From Claveliimonas ammoniilytica (GTDB lineage: Bacteria > Bacillota > Clostridia > Lachnospirales > Lachnospiraceae), in assembly GCF_025567415.1 (NCBI RefSeq), contig NZ_JAOQJV010000006.1, positions 62,001 through 126,000 of the forward strand: a DNA stretch of 64,000 bases, given 5' to 3'. Shown piece after piece: positions 26,068 through 35,552 of this stretch. Numbering within the stretch: the first letter of the stretch is position 1; each line of letters begins with the position of its first letter. The translations under genes were made by a program, and so were the position numbers. The notes beneath the pieces were generated by a model that saw nothing but the letters and a program-made list of their open reading frames with translations, searched no databases and was not told the DNA's origin.

Positions 26068-27129
26068 CTATCGTCCTTTCTCACGTTTCACCATCATATA
26101 GATGACAATCGGCGCACCCACAATGGATGTCACCGTGCTGATATTCAGTTCTACCGGTGCCAGTGCCATTCTCGCGATCAGGTCACAGCTCATGCAGAAT
26201 ACAGCTCCCGCAAAAAATGTACCCGGTATGATTACAATAGGTTTCGATGTCCCAAATGCCTTTCTGGTCAGAAATGGAACCGCGATTCCTACAAATGAAA
26301 TCGGCCCCGCAAATGCTGTCACGCATGCAGACAATATACTGGACAACAAAATAATCAATATACGGAACAATTGAATATTAACACCCATACTCTGTGCATA
26401 ATGCTCTCCCAGCTGGTAAGCTCCAATAGGCTTGGAAAGTAAAAATGTCCATATAGCCGCCACGGCTACAATGACTGCTGCCACCCTGATATTACTCCAG
26501 CTGGAACCTGAAAAGCTTCCCAATGACCAGCCGTGAAGATTGACAATATCGGAATCGTCTGCAAATGTCACTACAAAATCAGTAATCGCCGAGCAGATAT
26601 ATCCGATCATGATACCACCTACCAGAAGTGCTGCCATATGCTGAATCTTTCGCGACATCAGTAAGATAAATCCGGTCGATAACAAAGATCCGGTAAATGC
26701 CGCCAGCACAAGCACCCCTGATGAAAAATGTCCGATATGTTTCAGAAATATAATCATTGCCAATGCCACTACCATCTTGGCTCCTGAAGAAATACCCAGC
26801 ACAAACGGTCCCGCTATAGGATTTGAGAAAAAGGTCTGTAATAAGAAACCGGACAGAGACAATGCTCCGCCCAGTATCGCTGCCATAAGAATGCGGGGCA
26901 GCCGTATTTTCCAGATAATACTGTACTCTACGGCATCCCCATCTCTCATGAATAATATTCTCAATATCTTCGGTACAGAAATATGTACATTTCCCGTGTT
27001 AATATTCAACACAATGATCACGAAAAATGCTGCCAGAAGCCCCAGAAATACCACTGTATATCTGGAACGCCTTCTGAAATTTTCACTGTGAAAGCTTACG
27101 CTCTCTGTCTGCTTCTGTTCTTTCTGCAT
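26068..27129 (-). CDS. FecCD-type ABC importer permease (corrinoid uptake, predicted)
   Basis: The 353-residue membrane protein has about nine to ten helices. FecCD/BtuC signatures are RLPRILMAAILGGALSLSG (about 75), NPIAGPFVLGISSGAK (about 110) and FAGPISFVGIAVPF (about 285). Family members form homodimeric channels for B12, heme or siderophores. The gene stands between the lipoprotein and the ATPase with gaps of a few bases, in an operon controlled by a cobalamin riboswitch, so corrinoid is the best substrate guess. Confidence 0.9.
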   Translation of the reverse strand: MQKEQKQTESVSFHSENFRRRSRYTVVFLGLLAAFFVIIVLNINTGNVHISVPKILRILFMRDGDAVEYSIIWKIRLPRILMAAILGGALSLSGFLLQTFFSNPIAGPFVLGISSGAKMVVALAMIIFLKHIGHFSSGVLVLAAFTGSLLSTGFILLMSRKIQHMAALLVGGIMIGYICSAITDFVVTFADDSDIVNLHGWSLGSFSGSSWSNIRVAAVIVAVAAIWTFLLSKPIGAYQLGEHYAQSMGVNIQLFRILIILLSSILSACVTAFAGPISFVGIAVPFLTRKAFGTSKPIVIIPGTFFAGAVFCMSCDLIARMALAPVELNISTVTSIVGAPIVIYMMVKREKGR

Positions 27130-27139
27130 AGTACCTCAC

Positions 27140-28339
27140 CTAATTCATTTTCTCAAGAAATGTCATCTGACTCGCATCCCCATCCGTCAGCATATGATGA
27201 ATGTCCCCGATCAGTTCTCCAACTGTATCTGTCGCCTGATACAGATTTTTTCCAGTATACCATACATTTCCGTCTTTGACGGCCTTGAACTCCGCAAAGA
27301 GATCACTCTTGGACTCCAGATCCGCAATACTGCTGACCTGCCCGTCAATGGTTCCATTATAGATCAGATAATCCGTATCTACTGCTGTCGCATAGAATTC
27401 TTCCATCGTCAGCTTTACAGAAGGTGCATTGCTGTCTGCATTCTTCAGGTCTGTGAAAATGTATCTGCCGCCTGCAATCTCGATCATTGACGGAATGTAG
27501 TCATCTGACTTACGTACCACGACAGAGCCATCAGAATTCATATAGAAGTATGCAACTGTCTTCTCTGTATTTTTGAAATCTTTCAGTTCTTCGATTACTT
27601 TCGCCTGATCTTCAAAAAATGATTCTGCCAGATCTTCTTTATTCAGCATTGCGCCATACAGCTTGATCCACTCTGTTCTGCCAAGCGGATGTGCTTCATA
27701 ACTGGAATAGTCCACAAATACCGGAATCCCAAGTTCTTCGATCATCTCCTGTACCTTTGGTGTATGCAGGATCATGGTAGACTCAATTGCCAGATTACAG
27801 TCTCCGTCTACGATCTTCTCATAATCCGGCTCGCTATATTTACCAGCATAGGTAATATCTCCTGACTCCATTGCTTCTTTAGCATTCTCCACATACCAGC
27901 CCGAAGCTTCCAGTCCGGAAAAACTGATAGTATCCAATGCATCCAGTCTGTCAAAAAGCGACATGGTTGCCGTTGCTGCCATGTAGATGTTCTGTACCGG
28001 CTGTTTGATCACCACAATATCCTCATCCAATCCTTCCGGTGCTTCCTTGCCCTCTGGAACAATAAGATGCTGTCTGTCCTCATGTACATCAATCAGCTTA
28101 TATCCATCCTTATAATAATACACATCAAATTCTTTTGCATAAGTCAGATCCATTGCCCTTTCGAAAGTCAGCTCCGGAATCTCCGGAGCATCCCCTTTCT
28201 CTTTATCAGAAGCTTTTGCCTCGCTTCGCTGACTGCTTTTACTAGCTTTACTGTCATTTCCGCTCTGACCACATCCTGTTACCAAAAATGTCGCCATCAT
28301 TATTACCGCAAACACCTGATATAATAACTTTTTCTTCAT
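27140..28339 (-). CDS. ABC importer substrate-binding lipoprotein (corrinoid, predicted)
   Basis: A 399-residue protein with a lipoprotein signal ending VTGCGQ (Cys22) and a Ser/Lys-rich tether to about residue 50. The rest is a two-lobed class III binding-protein fold, with EFDVYYYKDGYKLIDV and LIVPEGKEAPEG in the first lobe and a HPLGRTEWIKLYGAMLNKED hinge helix. The same N-lobe sequence recurs at the C terminus of the neighbouring surface protein. It is anchored outside the membrane and delivers ligand to the FecCD permease. Confidence 0.87.
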   Translation of the reverse strand: MKKKLLYQVFAVIMMATFLVTGCGQSGNDSKASKSSQRSEAKASDKEKGDAPEIPELTFERAMDLTYAKEFDVYYYKDGYKLIDVHEDRQHLIVPEGKEAPEGLDEDIVVIKQPVQNIYMAATATMSLFDRLDALDTISFSGLEASGWYVENAKEAMESGDITYAGKYSEPDYEKIVDGDCNLAIESTMILHTPKVQEMIEELGIPVFVDYSSYEAHPLGRTEWIKLYGAMLNKEDLAESFFEDQAKVIEELKDFKNTEKTVAYFYMNSDGSVVVRKSDDYIPSMIEIAGGRYIFTDLKNADSNAPSVKLTMEEFYATAVDTDYLIYNGTIDGQVSSIADLESKSDLFAEFKAVKDGNVWYTGKNLYQATDTVGELIGDIHHMLTDGDASQMTFLEKMN

Positions 28340-31195
28340 TTACTTTTCTCCTGCCTGCTGTACGGCTTTGTTATACAGAGCATTTGCCTGATCCTCGCAT
28401 CCGAAGATCACACCATACACCTTGATCCATTCTGCTTTTGCCAGATCATCCTTTTCATCTTCCGAACGATCCACGATCATCGGGATTCCAAGAAGTGCAT
28501 ACTTTTCAGTAATCTTCTCCCACTGCTCAATCTGGTCTTCTTCCGTAATGGTCTTGCCCTTCTTCGTGGTCTTATCCTCTGCCGGAAGCAGATCACCGGA
28601 TACCAGCGCGAGATTTATTTCCTGTTTTACCAGGTCTCGATACTTCGGGTCTCTCTCTTTACCACCGTAGATAACTTCTGCCTGTTTTTCATCTTTTTTC
28701 TTTGACATCTTATCCGCAATATCAGAGACTTCACAGTTCTTTTTTTTCATACCGACTGCTGCCACCTGATCTAGCAGGTCCATCTCTTCCATCTGCTTCA
28801 GTATCTCATTATCGGATACATACGCTTGGTCTGTTGGCATCTGTACTACGATCATATCCTCACTGAGTCCCACAGGAATCACAGTATTCTCCGGTACAAG
28901 AAGATATTTGATGACATTTCCTTTATAAAGTTCTGCCGCCTGTTCCGTTTCACCGACTACAGCCTCACCATCTTCCGCAGAATCTACTGCCTCCGAGCTC
29001 TGATCCTTCGAAGTCTCTTCTGACTTATCAGAATCTTTGTTCGCATCGGTTTCTTTTTTATCAGGGTCTTTCTTTTCCGGATCACGAATGGTGTCCTTTG
29101 TCACATCTACTTCCAGAAGTGTAATGCCCTTATCATAATGATAGATTTTAAAGTACTCTGCATGTTCCAGCTTCGTCTCAGACTCATAATTCAGTCCCAT
29201 GATCTCCGGTGCTTTGTCATCCAGTGTCTTATTCTGAACAGTTCCTGCACCTTTTCCATTACCGGCTGCCGCCAGATATACAAAAATTGTATATGCAATC
29301 TCATGTGCCACTGACATTTTGTCCGTCATACCAAGGATGGTATTATTCTGATTCAGTGCAATCGGAATTACAACTGTTGCCATTCCACCGCCTTTGGTCG
29401 TATAGTAAGTCTTTCCGTCTGCTTTTACATATTGATAATGATCACTGTCAAATACCAGCGTAGCATATGCCTGACCATTCTGAATGGTAACCTTATTACA
29501 CGTAATCTTTACCTTACCGGTTCCACCTGACCAGCTAAATCTGTCTGGCGTATATACGCCATCAGCTAATGTAGTAGAACTATTGACAGCAGATGTAGAT
29601 CCACTGGTATCTGCCTCCCACTTGGATTCATTGTCCGCTTTGCCGTCATTTGGCTTTGATGCACCAGAATTACCATTACCATTATTATCCGACGGCTTAG
29701 ACGGAGTAGATGGGTTGGATGGATTTGTATTGCTGTCATCACTTATCTTCTGTAACGTGTCATATTTGAATGTAAGAGTACGAGCATACCACTGATTCTT
29801 TTTAATAGAATGAGAGGCTACTGCAATTTCCTTATCCAACGCCTCTACCGGAATGGTATAGGTATACTTGCCATTTGCATCTACCACATATGGAACCCAT
29901 GATTTACGATCTGCTTTCTCAGCATCTGCTCCCGTTCCCATATAAAGATAATCATACCCTGTACCACTCAAAGTAATTACCGCTGACATCAAGCCATTCT
30001 TAACTGTCAGCTTACAGTCAACTACTTTAAACATAGCCGCGCCAGTTTCCACTTCAATAGAGTATATGCCATCCGCTGCTGTCGGATATATTCTGTCCAT
30101 GTTAGAAAAATCAAATGTTAATTCACGGTCATACCATTTTGCATATTTTGTAGAATACGCCGCTAACTTAACTTTGTTTTCTGCAAGAGAATTTAATGGC
30201 AGGCTATAGGTATACTTTCCATTTACATCTTCCACAAATGGAATCCATGTGCTCTTATCTGCAACTGCTGCTTCTTCTTTTGTTCCCTTATATAAATATC
30301 CATACCCAGTTCCACTTAAAGTAAGTACCGCTGTCAGTTTTCCATCTTTTACCACTAGCTTACAATCTACAACTTTAAACATGGACGCACTGGATGTTAC
30401 GCCTATGTTATTATAGCTTCCATCTTCCGGGGTAGTCGGAGTTGGTTCTGGTCTCGGAGTCGGTTCTGGCTCCGGTGTTGGATTCGTTCCCGGTTCCGTC
30501 ACTGTTTCCTCCGGAATATAAATCCACAGATCAGCCTTGGTATACCAGCTTCCATCTGGCTTTCCCAGTGCTACAGACTGCACTTTTCCAACTTTAGATG
30601 CATCTACTTTAAATGTGAATGTATTGGTTCCATCTGCACTTCTTTTAATTACAGGTTCTTTTGCTTCATCGTTTTTGGATCCCAGATAAATCTTATCATA
30701 ACTGTTGCTGCTTGTAGTAAATGACACATCATACAGTTCTCCGTTTTTCTTAACCGTCGAAGTGGTAATTTTGAACATCGCAAATACTTTTCCATCTTCT
30801 TTTACTACCTGAACGGTATTACCCGTTACAGTCGGTGCATTCGCTGTCTGTACTACAACATTCTCTCCATCTGATGCTTCACTCTGTACCTGACCTGTCT
30901 CTGCTGTTTGCTGACTTTCCTGCTGTTCAGCTACACTGCCGGATTTTTCTGCGTTTGCTGTATTGCTATTATTGTTTAACGCATTTTCCTGACTCGACGC
31001 GTTGCCAGCTTCTTCTGCTGCCGGACTCTGACTCTCTGATTTGTTTTCTGACTCTGCTACAGTTTCATTCTGACTGCTGTTTTCTGTGACACCGGCTTCA
31101 TCCGATGATGCATAAGCTTTCGTATAGCTAAGCGGCGACACAAGCATAGACGCACTCAAGCAAAGAGCAAGAAAACGCTTATGATATCTCTTCAT
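28340..31195 (-). CDS. Large surface protein: tandem NEAT-like modules fused to a partial substrate-binding domain
   Basis: I place the start at the ATG five bases after AGGAG; an ATG four codons earlier overlaps that site. The 951-residue protein has a signal peptide (about 1-31), a Ser/Gln/Glu-rich spacer to about 125 and a beta module (about 126-230). After a Pro-rich linker come two closely similar modules with MFKVVDCKL...LSGTGYxYLYxGT (about 260-480), then a fourth NEAT-like module (about 535-640). The C-terminal 290 residues resemble the neighbouring lipoprotein's N-lobe, with a Lys/Asp/Ser-rich insertion. There is no LPXTG or membrane anchor. It is first in the riboswitch operon, so it probably captures corrinoid; heme is the alternative by domain type. 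Confidence 0.75.
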   Translation of the reverse strand: MKRYHKRFLALCLSASMLVSPLSYTKAYASSDEAGVTENSSQNETVAESENKSESQSPAAEEAGNASSQENALNNNSNTANAEKSGSVAEQQESQQTAETGQVQSEASDGENVVVQTANAPTVTGNTVQVVKEDGKVFAMFKITTSTVKKNGELYDVSFTTSSNSYDKIYLGSKNDEAKEPVIKRSADGTNTFTFKVDASKVGKVQSVALGKPDGSWYTKADLWIYIPEETVTEPGTNPTPEPEPTPRPEPTPTTPEDGSYNNIGVTSSASMFKVVDCKLVVKDGKLTAVLTLSGTGYGYLYKGTKEEAAVADKSTWIPFVEDVNGKYTYSLPLNSLAENKVKLAAYSTKYAKWYDRELTFDFSNMDRIYPTAADGIYSIEVETGAAMFKVVDCKLTVKNGLMSAVITLSGTGYDYLYMGTGADAEKADRKSWVPYVVDANGKYTYTIPVEALDKEIAVASHSIKKNQWYARTLTFKYDTLQKISDDSNTNPSNPSTPSKPSDNNGNGNSGASKPNDGKADNESKWEADTSGSTSAVNSSTTLADGVYTPDRFSWSGGTGKVKITCNKVTIQNGQAYATLVFDSDHYQYVKADGKTYYTTKGGGMATVVIPIALNQNNTILGMTDKMSVAHEIAYTIFVYLAAAGNGKGAGTVQNKTLDDKAPEIMGLNYESETKLEHAEYFKIYHYDKGITLLEVDVTKDTIRDPEKKDPDKKETDANKDSDKSEETSKDQSSEAVDSAEDGEAVVGETEQAAELYKGNVIKYLLVPENTVIPVGLSEDMIVVQMPTDQAYVSDNEILKQMEEMDLLDQVAAVGMKKKNCEVSDIADKMSKKKDEKQAEVIYGGKERDPKYRDLVKQEINLALVSGDLLPAEDKTTKKGKTITEEDQIEQWEKITEKYALLGIPMIVDRSEDEKDDLAKAEWIKVYGVIFGCEDQANALYNKAVQQAGEK

Positions 31196-31269
31196 TTTTC
31201 TCCTCATTCCTTCTGCAATATCATGTTGTCTTTGTTATCTGGGGAAATAATCAGAATAAAGAATTCTAC

Positions 31270-31305
31270 AAAAATCAAACCTTCCTGACCTGAAATACAG
31301 GAAGC
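31270..31305 (-). terminator. Terminator between the cobalamin riboswitch and its operon
   Basis: Arms CTTCCTG (31281-31287) and CAGGAAG (31299-31305) form a hairpin followed on the minus strand by a T-rich run (GTTTGATTTTTG). It lies 75 bases before the surface-protein start and just after the riboswitch, as expected for an expression platform that stops transcription when cobalamin is bound. Confidence 0.75.
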
Positions 31306-31334
31306 CTTGAATTCATGATCATTTCGGTACAATC

Positions 31335-31535
31335 AATTACTCGTGATCTGGAATCTGCATTCCCCGCACCAACGACCGGCAGGTTTCCTGACTTGTAAAG
31401 TATCTCTATGTCTGCCTTCCCAGTTACCCAGTGGCATTCCAGCCATAGCCATTTACTCACAGTGACGAGTTCGTACAGGCATCTCACCTGTTTCCCTTTT
31501 ATCTGTTCCGGCATAGTCTGCTTAAAGAAGCATAT
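31335..31535 (-). promoter_or_regulatory. Cobalamin (adenosylcobalamin) riboswitch
   Basis: Minus-strand RNA shows the class signatures in order: AAAGGGAA and an ACAGG...CCUGU stem (about 31476-31500), the GUCACUGUGAG segment, GCCACUGG (31428-31435), CUGGGAAGGC (about 31413-31422), and the B12 box AAGUCAGGAAACCUGCC (31378-31394). It governs the four-gene uptake operon downstream and identifies the operon's ligand as a corrinoid. Confidence 0.93.
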
Positions 31536-31584
31536 TCCGCAGCCATGCTAAACAGCACCGAACGTTTTATAAAATTACCTAGTT

Positions 31585-31613
31585 AATATAGCATCTGACG
31601 ATCGGCAAGTCAA
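31585..31613 (-). promoter_or_regulatory. Promoter of the riboswitch-controlled corrinoid-uptake operon
   Basis: On the minus strand, -35 TTGACT (31608-31613) and -10 TATATT (31585-31590) have 17-base spacing, about 40 bases before the first riboswitch helix. From 31614 to 31860 the DNA is AT-rich. I see no supported gene there. Confidence 0.7.
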
Positions 31614-31863
31614 CAACTCACCAGCCGTCTTCTAGACTCATTTCTTTTCTTATTAAGTACTATCCTTTCATGTATTTGATCCTGTTTTATTCGTATACGA
31701 CTTCAGACAACCACTCTTGTACTATATCTATGCCTACTTCCAATACTTCCGCAATATACTTTTATGTTTATTCAAATTTATCATTTTTGTATATATCCAT
31801 TGTGTATCATTTACCTTTTTTATATGTCCTAGCCCTACCACAAAAGTCACATAAACGCATTTA

Positions 31864-31907
31864 AAAAAGTCCCTTTTTGTAGTTATTAATTACCGCAAAA
31901 GGAACTT
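31864..31907 (-). terminator. Terminator after the HAD hydrolase
   Basis: The minus-strand hairpin AAGTxCCTTTT...AAAAAGGxACTT, with an inner AATTAATA-rich loop, is followed by six T. It starts about 22 bases after the HAD stop codon. Confidence 0.75.
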
Positions 31908-31929
31908 CATATCACATATACCATTCTTT

Positions 31930-32622
31930 CTATTTCAAAAACTCTTCTACATCTACCTCATCAAATGACTGAATCACCGGGTATTCTGTTTCTTCCTGCT
32001 GTTCTATCCATTTCGTATACCAAATTCCTTTTAATCCGTTATCCCAGGCACCCTTTACATCTTTTGTAAGATTATCTCCGATAAATGCACATTCACCTGC
32101 AGGTACGCCTGCTTTTTCAACACATAATTCAAACAGATGCGGTGTTGGTTTCTCCACTCCTGCTTCTTCACTGGTAACAATAAAATCAATATATGGCGAA
32201 AGATTTAAAAATTCCAGTCGTCGGTATTGAATATGTGCAGTCATATCCGTTCCAATCCCAATACGAATACCACGTTCTTTCAATTTCTGCATAAACCTGA
32301 TGATTCCTGACGAAATCAATGAATGCTCGATTGATGCATTCCAGTACCTGTCATACATATTCACCGTATGCGGAAATAATGGCTTGTCCCACAATTCCAA
32401 CATACACTGCATCCGCATCAGACGATTGTGCATAGCTGCTGTCTCACTGCCAATTCTGCCCATCATGATCTTGTTAGCTCTTTTATAACATTCTTCTGTT
32501 TCTTCTTCCGATACTCCAAACACGCGATTGCAATAAGCCGCTAATGATCTCATGCCGTATTCATGACTGTGTTCGTAGCTATATAACGTATTATCAATAT
32601 CAAAAATTACAGCTTTTATCAT
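31930..32622 (-). CDS. HAD-superfamily hydrolase
   Basis: The 230-residue phosphatase-like protein starts at the ATG five bases after AGAGGAG; a longer frame from 32646 has no ribosome site. Motif I is DIDNTLYSYE (Asp8/Asp10). The cap is helical (about 20-90). Motif II is GIGTDMT (about 125), motif III the lysine in VEKPTPHLF, and motif IV IGDNLTKDV. It belongs to the HAD-IA phosphatase group (YjjG/haloacid dehalogenase-like). The physiological phosphate ester is unknown. Confidence 0.83.
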   Translation of the reverse strand: MIKAVIFDIDNTLYSYEHSHEYGMRSLAAYCNRVFGVSEEETEECYKRANKIMMGRIGSETAAMHNRLMRMQCMLELWDKPLFPHTVNMYDRYWNASIEHSLISSGIIRFMQKLKERGIRIGIGTDMTAHIQYRRLEFLNLSPYIDFIVTSEEAGVEKPTPHLFELCVEKAGVPAGECAFIGDNLTKDVKGAWDNGLKGIWYTKWIEQQEETEYPVIQSFDEVDVEEFLK

Positions 32623-32679
32623 ATGTACTCCTCTTCTATGTAACACCTCGGATTGCTCCGCGCTTCCTCATGTTTTGGC

Positions 32680-32734
32680 GGGTATAAAGGACAAGCCGTT
32701 TCATGCGAGCATGAACGGCTTGTCTTTTATACCC
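32680..32734. terminator. Long hairpin terminator between the M18 aminopeptidase and HAD genes
   Basis: A nearly perfect inverted repeat fills the gap. The inner stem GACAAGCCGTT(T)CATGC/GCATGAACGGCTTGTC is bounded by TTTTAT on one side and CTTTAT on the other, and by an outer GGGTATAAA/TTTATACCC. It begins six bases after the aminopeptidase stop. Confidence 0.7.
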
Positions 32735-32739
32735 TGGTA

Positions 32740-34128
32740 TTACATATTTTTCAAAAATGCCTTATATCCTTTATATGCTTCGTAGATATCGGCTTTGCTT
32801 GCAATTTCCCATGGAGCATGCATGCACAGAATAGCTACACCGCTGTCGATGACTTCCATTCCGTAGTTTGCCATGATGTATGCGATGGTTCCACCGCCAC
32901 CGACATCAACTTTACCAAGCTCTGCGAACTGGTATGCTACTCCATCCGTATCTAATGCCTTGCGGATCTGTGCAAGATATTCTGCATTGGCATCGTTGGA
33001 TCCGCTCTTTCCGCGGCTTCCTGTGAACTTATTGAATACAAGTCCTTTTCCGAAAAATGCTGAACTTCTCTTCTCAAAGGCTTCTGCAAACATCGGATCG
33101 TAAGCTGCGCTTACATCTGAAGAAAGCATCTTAGAGTTCTGCAGTGCTCTTCTTACTTTAATATCAGCAGTCTCACCCATTAATGCAAGAATCTCTGCTA
33201 CTGCATTTTCGAAGAATCTTGAATGCATACCTGTTGCACCAACGCTTCCGATTTCTTCTTTATCTACTAAGATACAACATGTTGTTCTGTCTCCTGCTTC
33301 AACATCCAGCATAGCAAAGAGAGATGTAAATCCACATACTCTGTCGTCCTGTCCGTATCCCATTACCATACTTCTGTCAAATCCCATGTCTCTGGACTTT
33401 CCAGCCGGAACGATCTCTAACTCTGCTGAAACAAAATCTTCTTCTGTCATTCCATAACGCTCTTCCAGAATAGCAAGCATATTCTTCTTTACTGCTTCTT
33501 TCTCATCTTCCGATACTCCTTCGAGCGGACGGTTACCAATGATCACGTCAAGTTTCTCGCCTTCGATGATCGCATTGGCTTTCTGCTCCATCTGCTTGGC
33601 AGCCAGATGTGGCAACAGGTCTGTTACTGCAAATACCGGATCTTCCTCGCTCTCACCGATGCATACGTCTACGACTTCTCCGTTCGTCTTAGCAACCACA
33701 CCATGAATTGCGAGCGGCATTGTCAACCACTGATATTTCTTAATTCCACCATAATAGTGCGTATCCAGATATGCAAATTCTTCACTTTCATATAATGGAT
33801 TCTGCTTTACATCAATACGTGGTGAATCGATGTGTGCTCCCAGAATATTCATACCTTCTTCCAGTGGCTTCTTACCAATCTGGAACAGAGATACACTCTT
33901 GTCCATGCATACTGCATAGATCTTATCTCCTGCCTTTACAGGTGTCTGATTCTTAATCAGATCACGGATATCCTGATATCCTTTTTCCTTTGCCATACGA
34001 ACTGCGACTTTCACACATTCACGCTCTGTCTTACCTTCGTCCAGGCAATGTTTATACAATGCATTTGTAGCTTCTAACTCAGCAATCTGATCCTGATTAT
34101 ATGAGGACCATACATTTGCTCTCTCCAT
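32740..34128 (-). CDS. M18-family metalloaminopeptidase
   Basis: A 462-residue cytosolic zinc aminopeptidase of the aspartyl/aminopeptidase I group. Zinc and catalytic features are GAHIDSPRID (about residue 97), VDKEEIGSVGATGMHS (about 285), SSDVSAAYDP (about 330) and a late MHAPWE (about 440). M18 enzymes are large oligomers that trim N-terminal residues from peptides. Upstream are an AGGAGG ribosome site and an extended -10 (TGTTATACT, near 34200). The gene stands alone between terminators and a repeat. Confidence 0.9.
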   Translation of the reverse strand: MERANVWSSYNQDQIAELEATNALYKHCLDEGKTERECVKVAVRMAKEKGYQDIRDLIKNQTPVKAGDKIYAVCMDKSVSLFQIGKKPLEEGMNILGAHIDSPRIDVKQNPLYESEEFAYLDTHYYGGIKKYQWLTMPLAIHGVVAKTNGEVVDVCIGESEEDPVFAVTDLLPHLAAKQMEQKANAIIEGEKLDVIIGNRPLEGVSEDEKEAVKKNMLAILEERYGMTEEDFVSAELEIVPAGKSRDMGFDRSMVMGYGQDDRVCGFTSLFAMLDVEAGDRTTCCILVDKEEIGSVGATGMHSRFFENAVAEILALMGETADIKVRRALQNSKMLSSDVSAAYDPMFAEAFEKRSSAFFGKGLVFNKFTGSRGKSGSNDANAEYLAQIRKALDTDGVAYQFAELGKVDVGGGGTIAYIMANYGMEVIDSGVAILCMHAPWEIASKADIYEAYKGYKAFLKNM

Positions 34129-34285
34129 TTTTCACTACCTCCTAAATTATACTATTGGATCAGACATTTACTTATATAGTCTGTCCTTTCTGCGTAATTC
34201 TTAGTATAACACATCCCTATCTTAGATGCCATACCATTTCCCTGTTATTCCGACATTCAAGTCGAACATCCATGAGACTTGGCGC

Positions 34286-34434
34286 GTGATTCTGGTCAGC
34301 GAAGCTGACATATTCCTATCAGAATCACTGCGCATCCTCGCGGAGCGTTTATCTCAGTCGGAGATTGGACTCCCACTGAGACAAATTTGCTATTACTCAT
34401 TACCTGAAGAGGTGGGAGTCTTCTCGACTGAGAT
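34286..34434. repeat. Multi-hairpin intergenic repeat, copy B
   Basis: The 310-bp gap between the XRE regulator and the aminopeptidase holds a hairpin with 9-bp arms (34286-34294 with 34320-34328) enclosing a 6-bp hairpin. Next is an element that can fold two ways: 34352-34358 with 34375-34381, or 34351-34360 with 34425-34434 plus 34368-34376 with 34412-34420. Shared with copy A are GACATA-TTC, ACTGCGCA, a GGAG, and GGATTG-ACTCCCA-CTGA in the same order. No ORF is supported. The remaining 34129-34285 holds the aminopeptidase promoter region. Confidence 0.7.
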
Positions 34435-34438
34435 AACA

Positions 34439-35482
34439 TCACAGAATTCCTCTACTGGAGTTTTCTATATTATTTCGTTTCTCCAAGAGAGTCCACACCG
34501 TCATCAAAGCACCGTAGAGTACACCTGCGACTGCCCAGACAAACCAGCTATACTGTGGCTGGCCATTTCCCTGCGGTCCAAATGTATAATAAAGAAAAAT
34601 TGCTGTCACTATCAGCCAGTATACAACGCTGACCGTTCCGCGCACGCTTTTCTCTTCCTTACTTTTTCGTGAATAATCTCCCTCTTCCAACAGTTTATCC
34701 ATGGCATTCTGTATCGTACCTGCATAAACAAATGCATAGCATCCTAAGCCGACAATGATCAATAGCAGACTTACCATGCCAACATATAGGATATCCGGTC
34801 CCTCCACACAGACTGACATGAATAACGGCAATACTGACAGGATGCACAGCACCACTCCTGTGATATTCATACGGCTGTACGCCGGTCGAAACTCTTCTTT
34901 CTGTTTCTTTACCATCTCTGCTGCTCCGGTCTCCAGTTGAATTGCTTCATTTTCCAGATAATCATACTGTTTCACTTTATGATAACAGGACATAAACTCT
35001 ACCACCGCAATCGTAACCAGAAGCAACAGCACGCACAGTCCGATTCCGGCAGCCATATTTTCCGACAAAGAGAACTCAGGGCGTTCACTGAGTGCACTGA
35101 GCATAAGAAGTGCTATCGGAGACAGTACGCATAACAATGTGGCACCGGCCATCTTCGGTGCCGCTTCCCTGCGGAGTCTGAGATATTCTGATGCCTCATT
35201 CATTGTAAGTACCCGCAGTTCTTCCGGATTATCTTCTGATTCTTTTCTATTAATGACCTCTTTATCTTCTGTCTTTGTATCTTCTATCTCATCTTTTAAC
35301 AGATAGTCTGTCGTAACTCCAAATATCTCACTCATTTGTATAATTTTCTGAATATCCGGTACTGACTGTGCTCCTTCCCATTTTGATACAGACTGTCTCG
35401 TCACACCGAGCTGTTCTGCAAGTTCTTCCTGTGACCACCCTTTTCTTTTTCGCAATAATATGATTTTATCTGCTAAGATCAT
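34439..35482 (-). CDS. XRE-family helix-turn-helix regulator with membrane domain
   Basis: A 347-residue protein. The N-terminal Cro/CI-type HTH (about 5-60: LRKRKGWSQEELAEQLGVTRQ, SVSKWE, SVPDIQKII) is followed by an acidic linker (about 65-90). The membrane domain has about six hydrophobic segments, at about 110-130, 142-165, 205-222, 228-255, 280-298 and 310-330. Membrane-tethered XRE proteins of this form are common in Firmicutes and are thought to link an envelope signal to transcription. Targets are unknown. Its own promoter region carries direct repeats that may be its operator. Confidence 0.85.
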   Translation of the reverse strand: MILADKIILLRKRKGWSQEELAEQLGVTRQSVSKWEGAQSVPDIQKIIQMSEIFGVTTDYLLKDEIEDTKTEDKEVINRKESEDNPEELRVLTMNEASEYLRLRREAAPKMAGATLLCVLSPIALLMLSALSERPEFSLSENMAAGIGLCVLLLLVTIAVVEFMSCYHKVKQYDYLENEAIQLETGAAEMVKKQKEEFRPAYSRMNITGVVLCILSVLPLFMSVCVEGPDILYVGMVSLLLIIVGLGCYAFVYAGTIQNAMDKLLEEGDYSRKSKEEKSVRGTVSVVYWLIVTAIFLYYTFGPQGNGQPQYSWFVWAVAGVLYGALMTVWTLLEKRNNIENSSRGIL

Positions 35483-35552
35483 ATCTATCCTCCTGACTAA
35501 AACTCACGTTTCTTTTCTTGTGAACACAGCATAACATTTTCCTCTTTTGCTT

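Noticed and set aside
31275..31514. 79-codon frame inside the cobalamin riboswitch
   Set aside because: The conserved RNA elements and B12 box account for the sequence.
31670..31864. 64-codon plus-strand frame upstream of the HAD terminator
   Set aside because: AT-rich, Tyr/Ser/Phe-heavy, no ribosome site, no recognisable family.
34226..34672. 148-codon plus-strand frame across repeat copy B
   Set aside because: It crosses the hairpin repeat and then runs antisense to the XRE gene; no family similarity.
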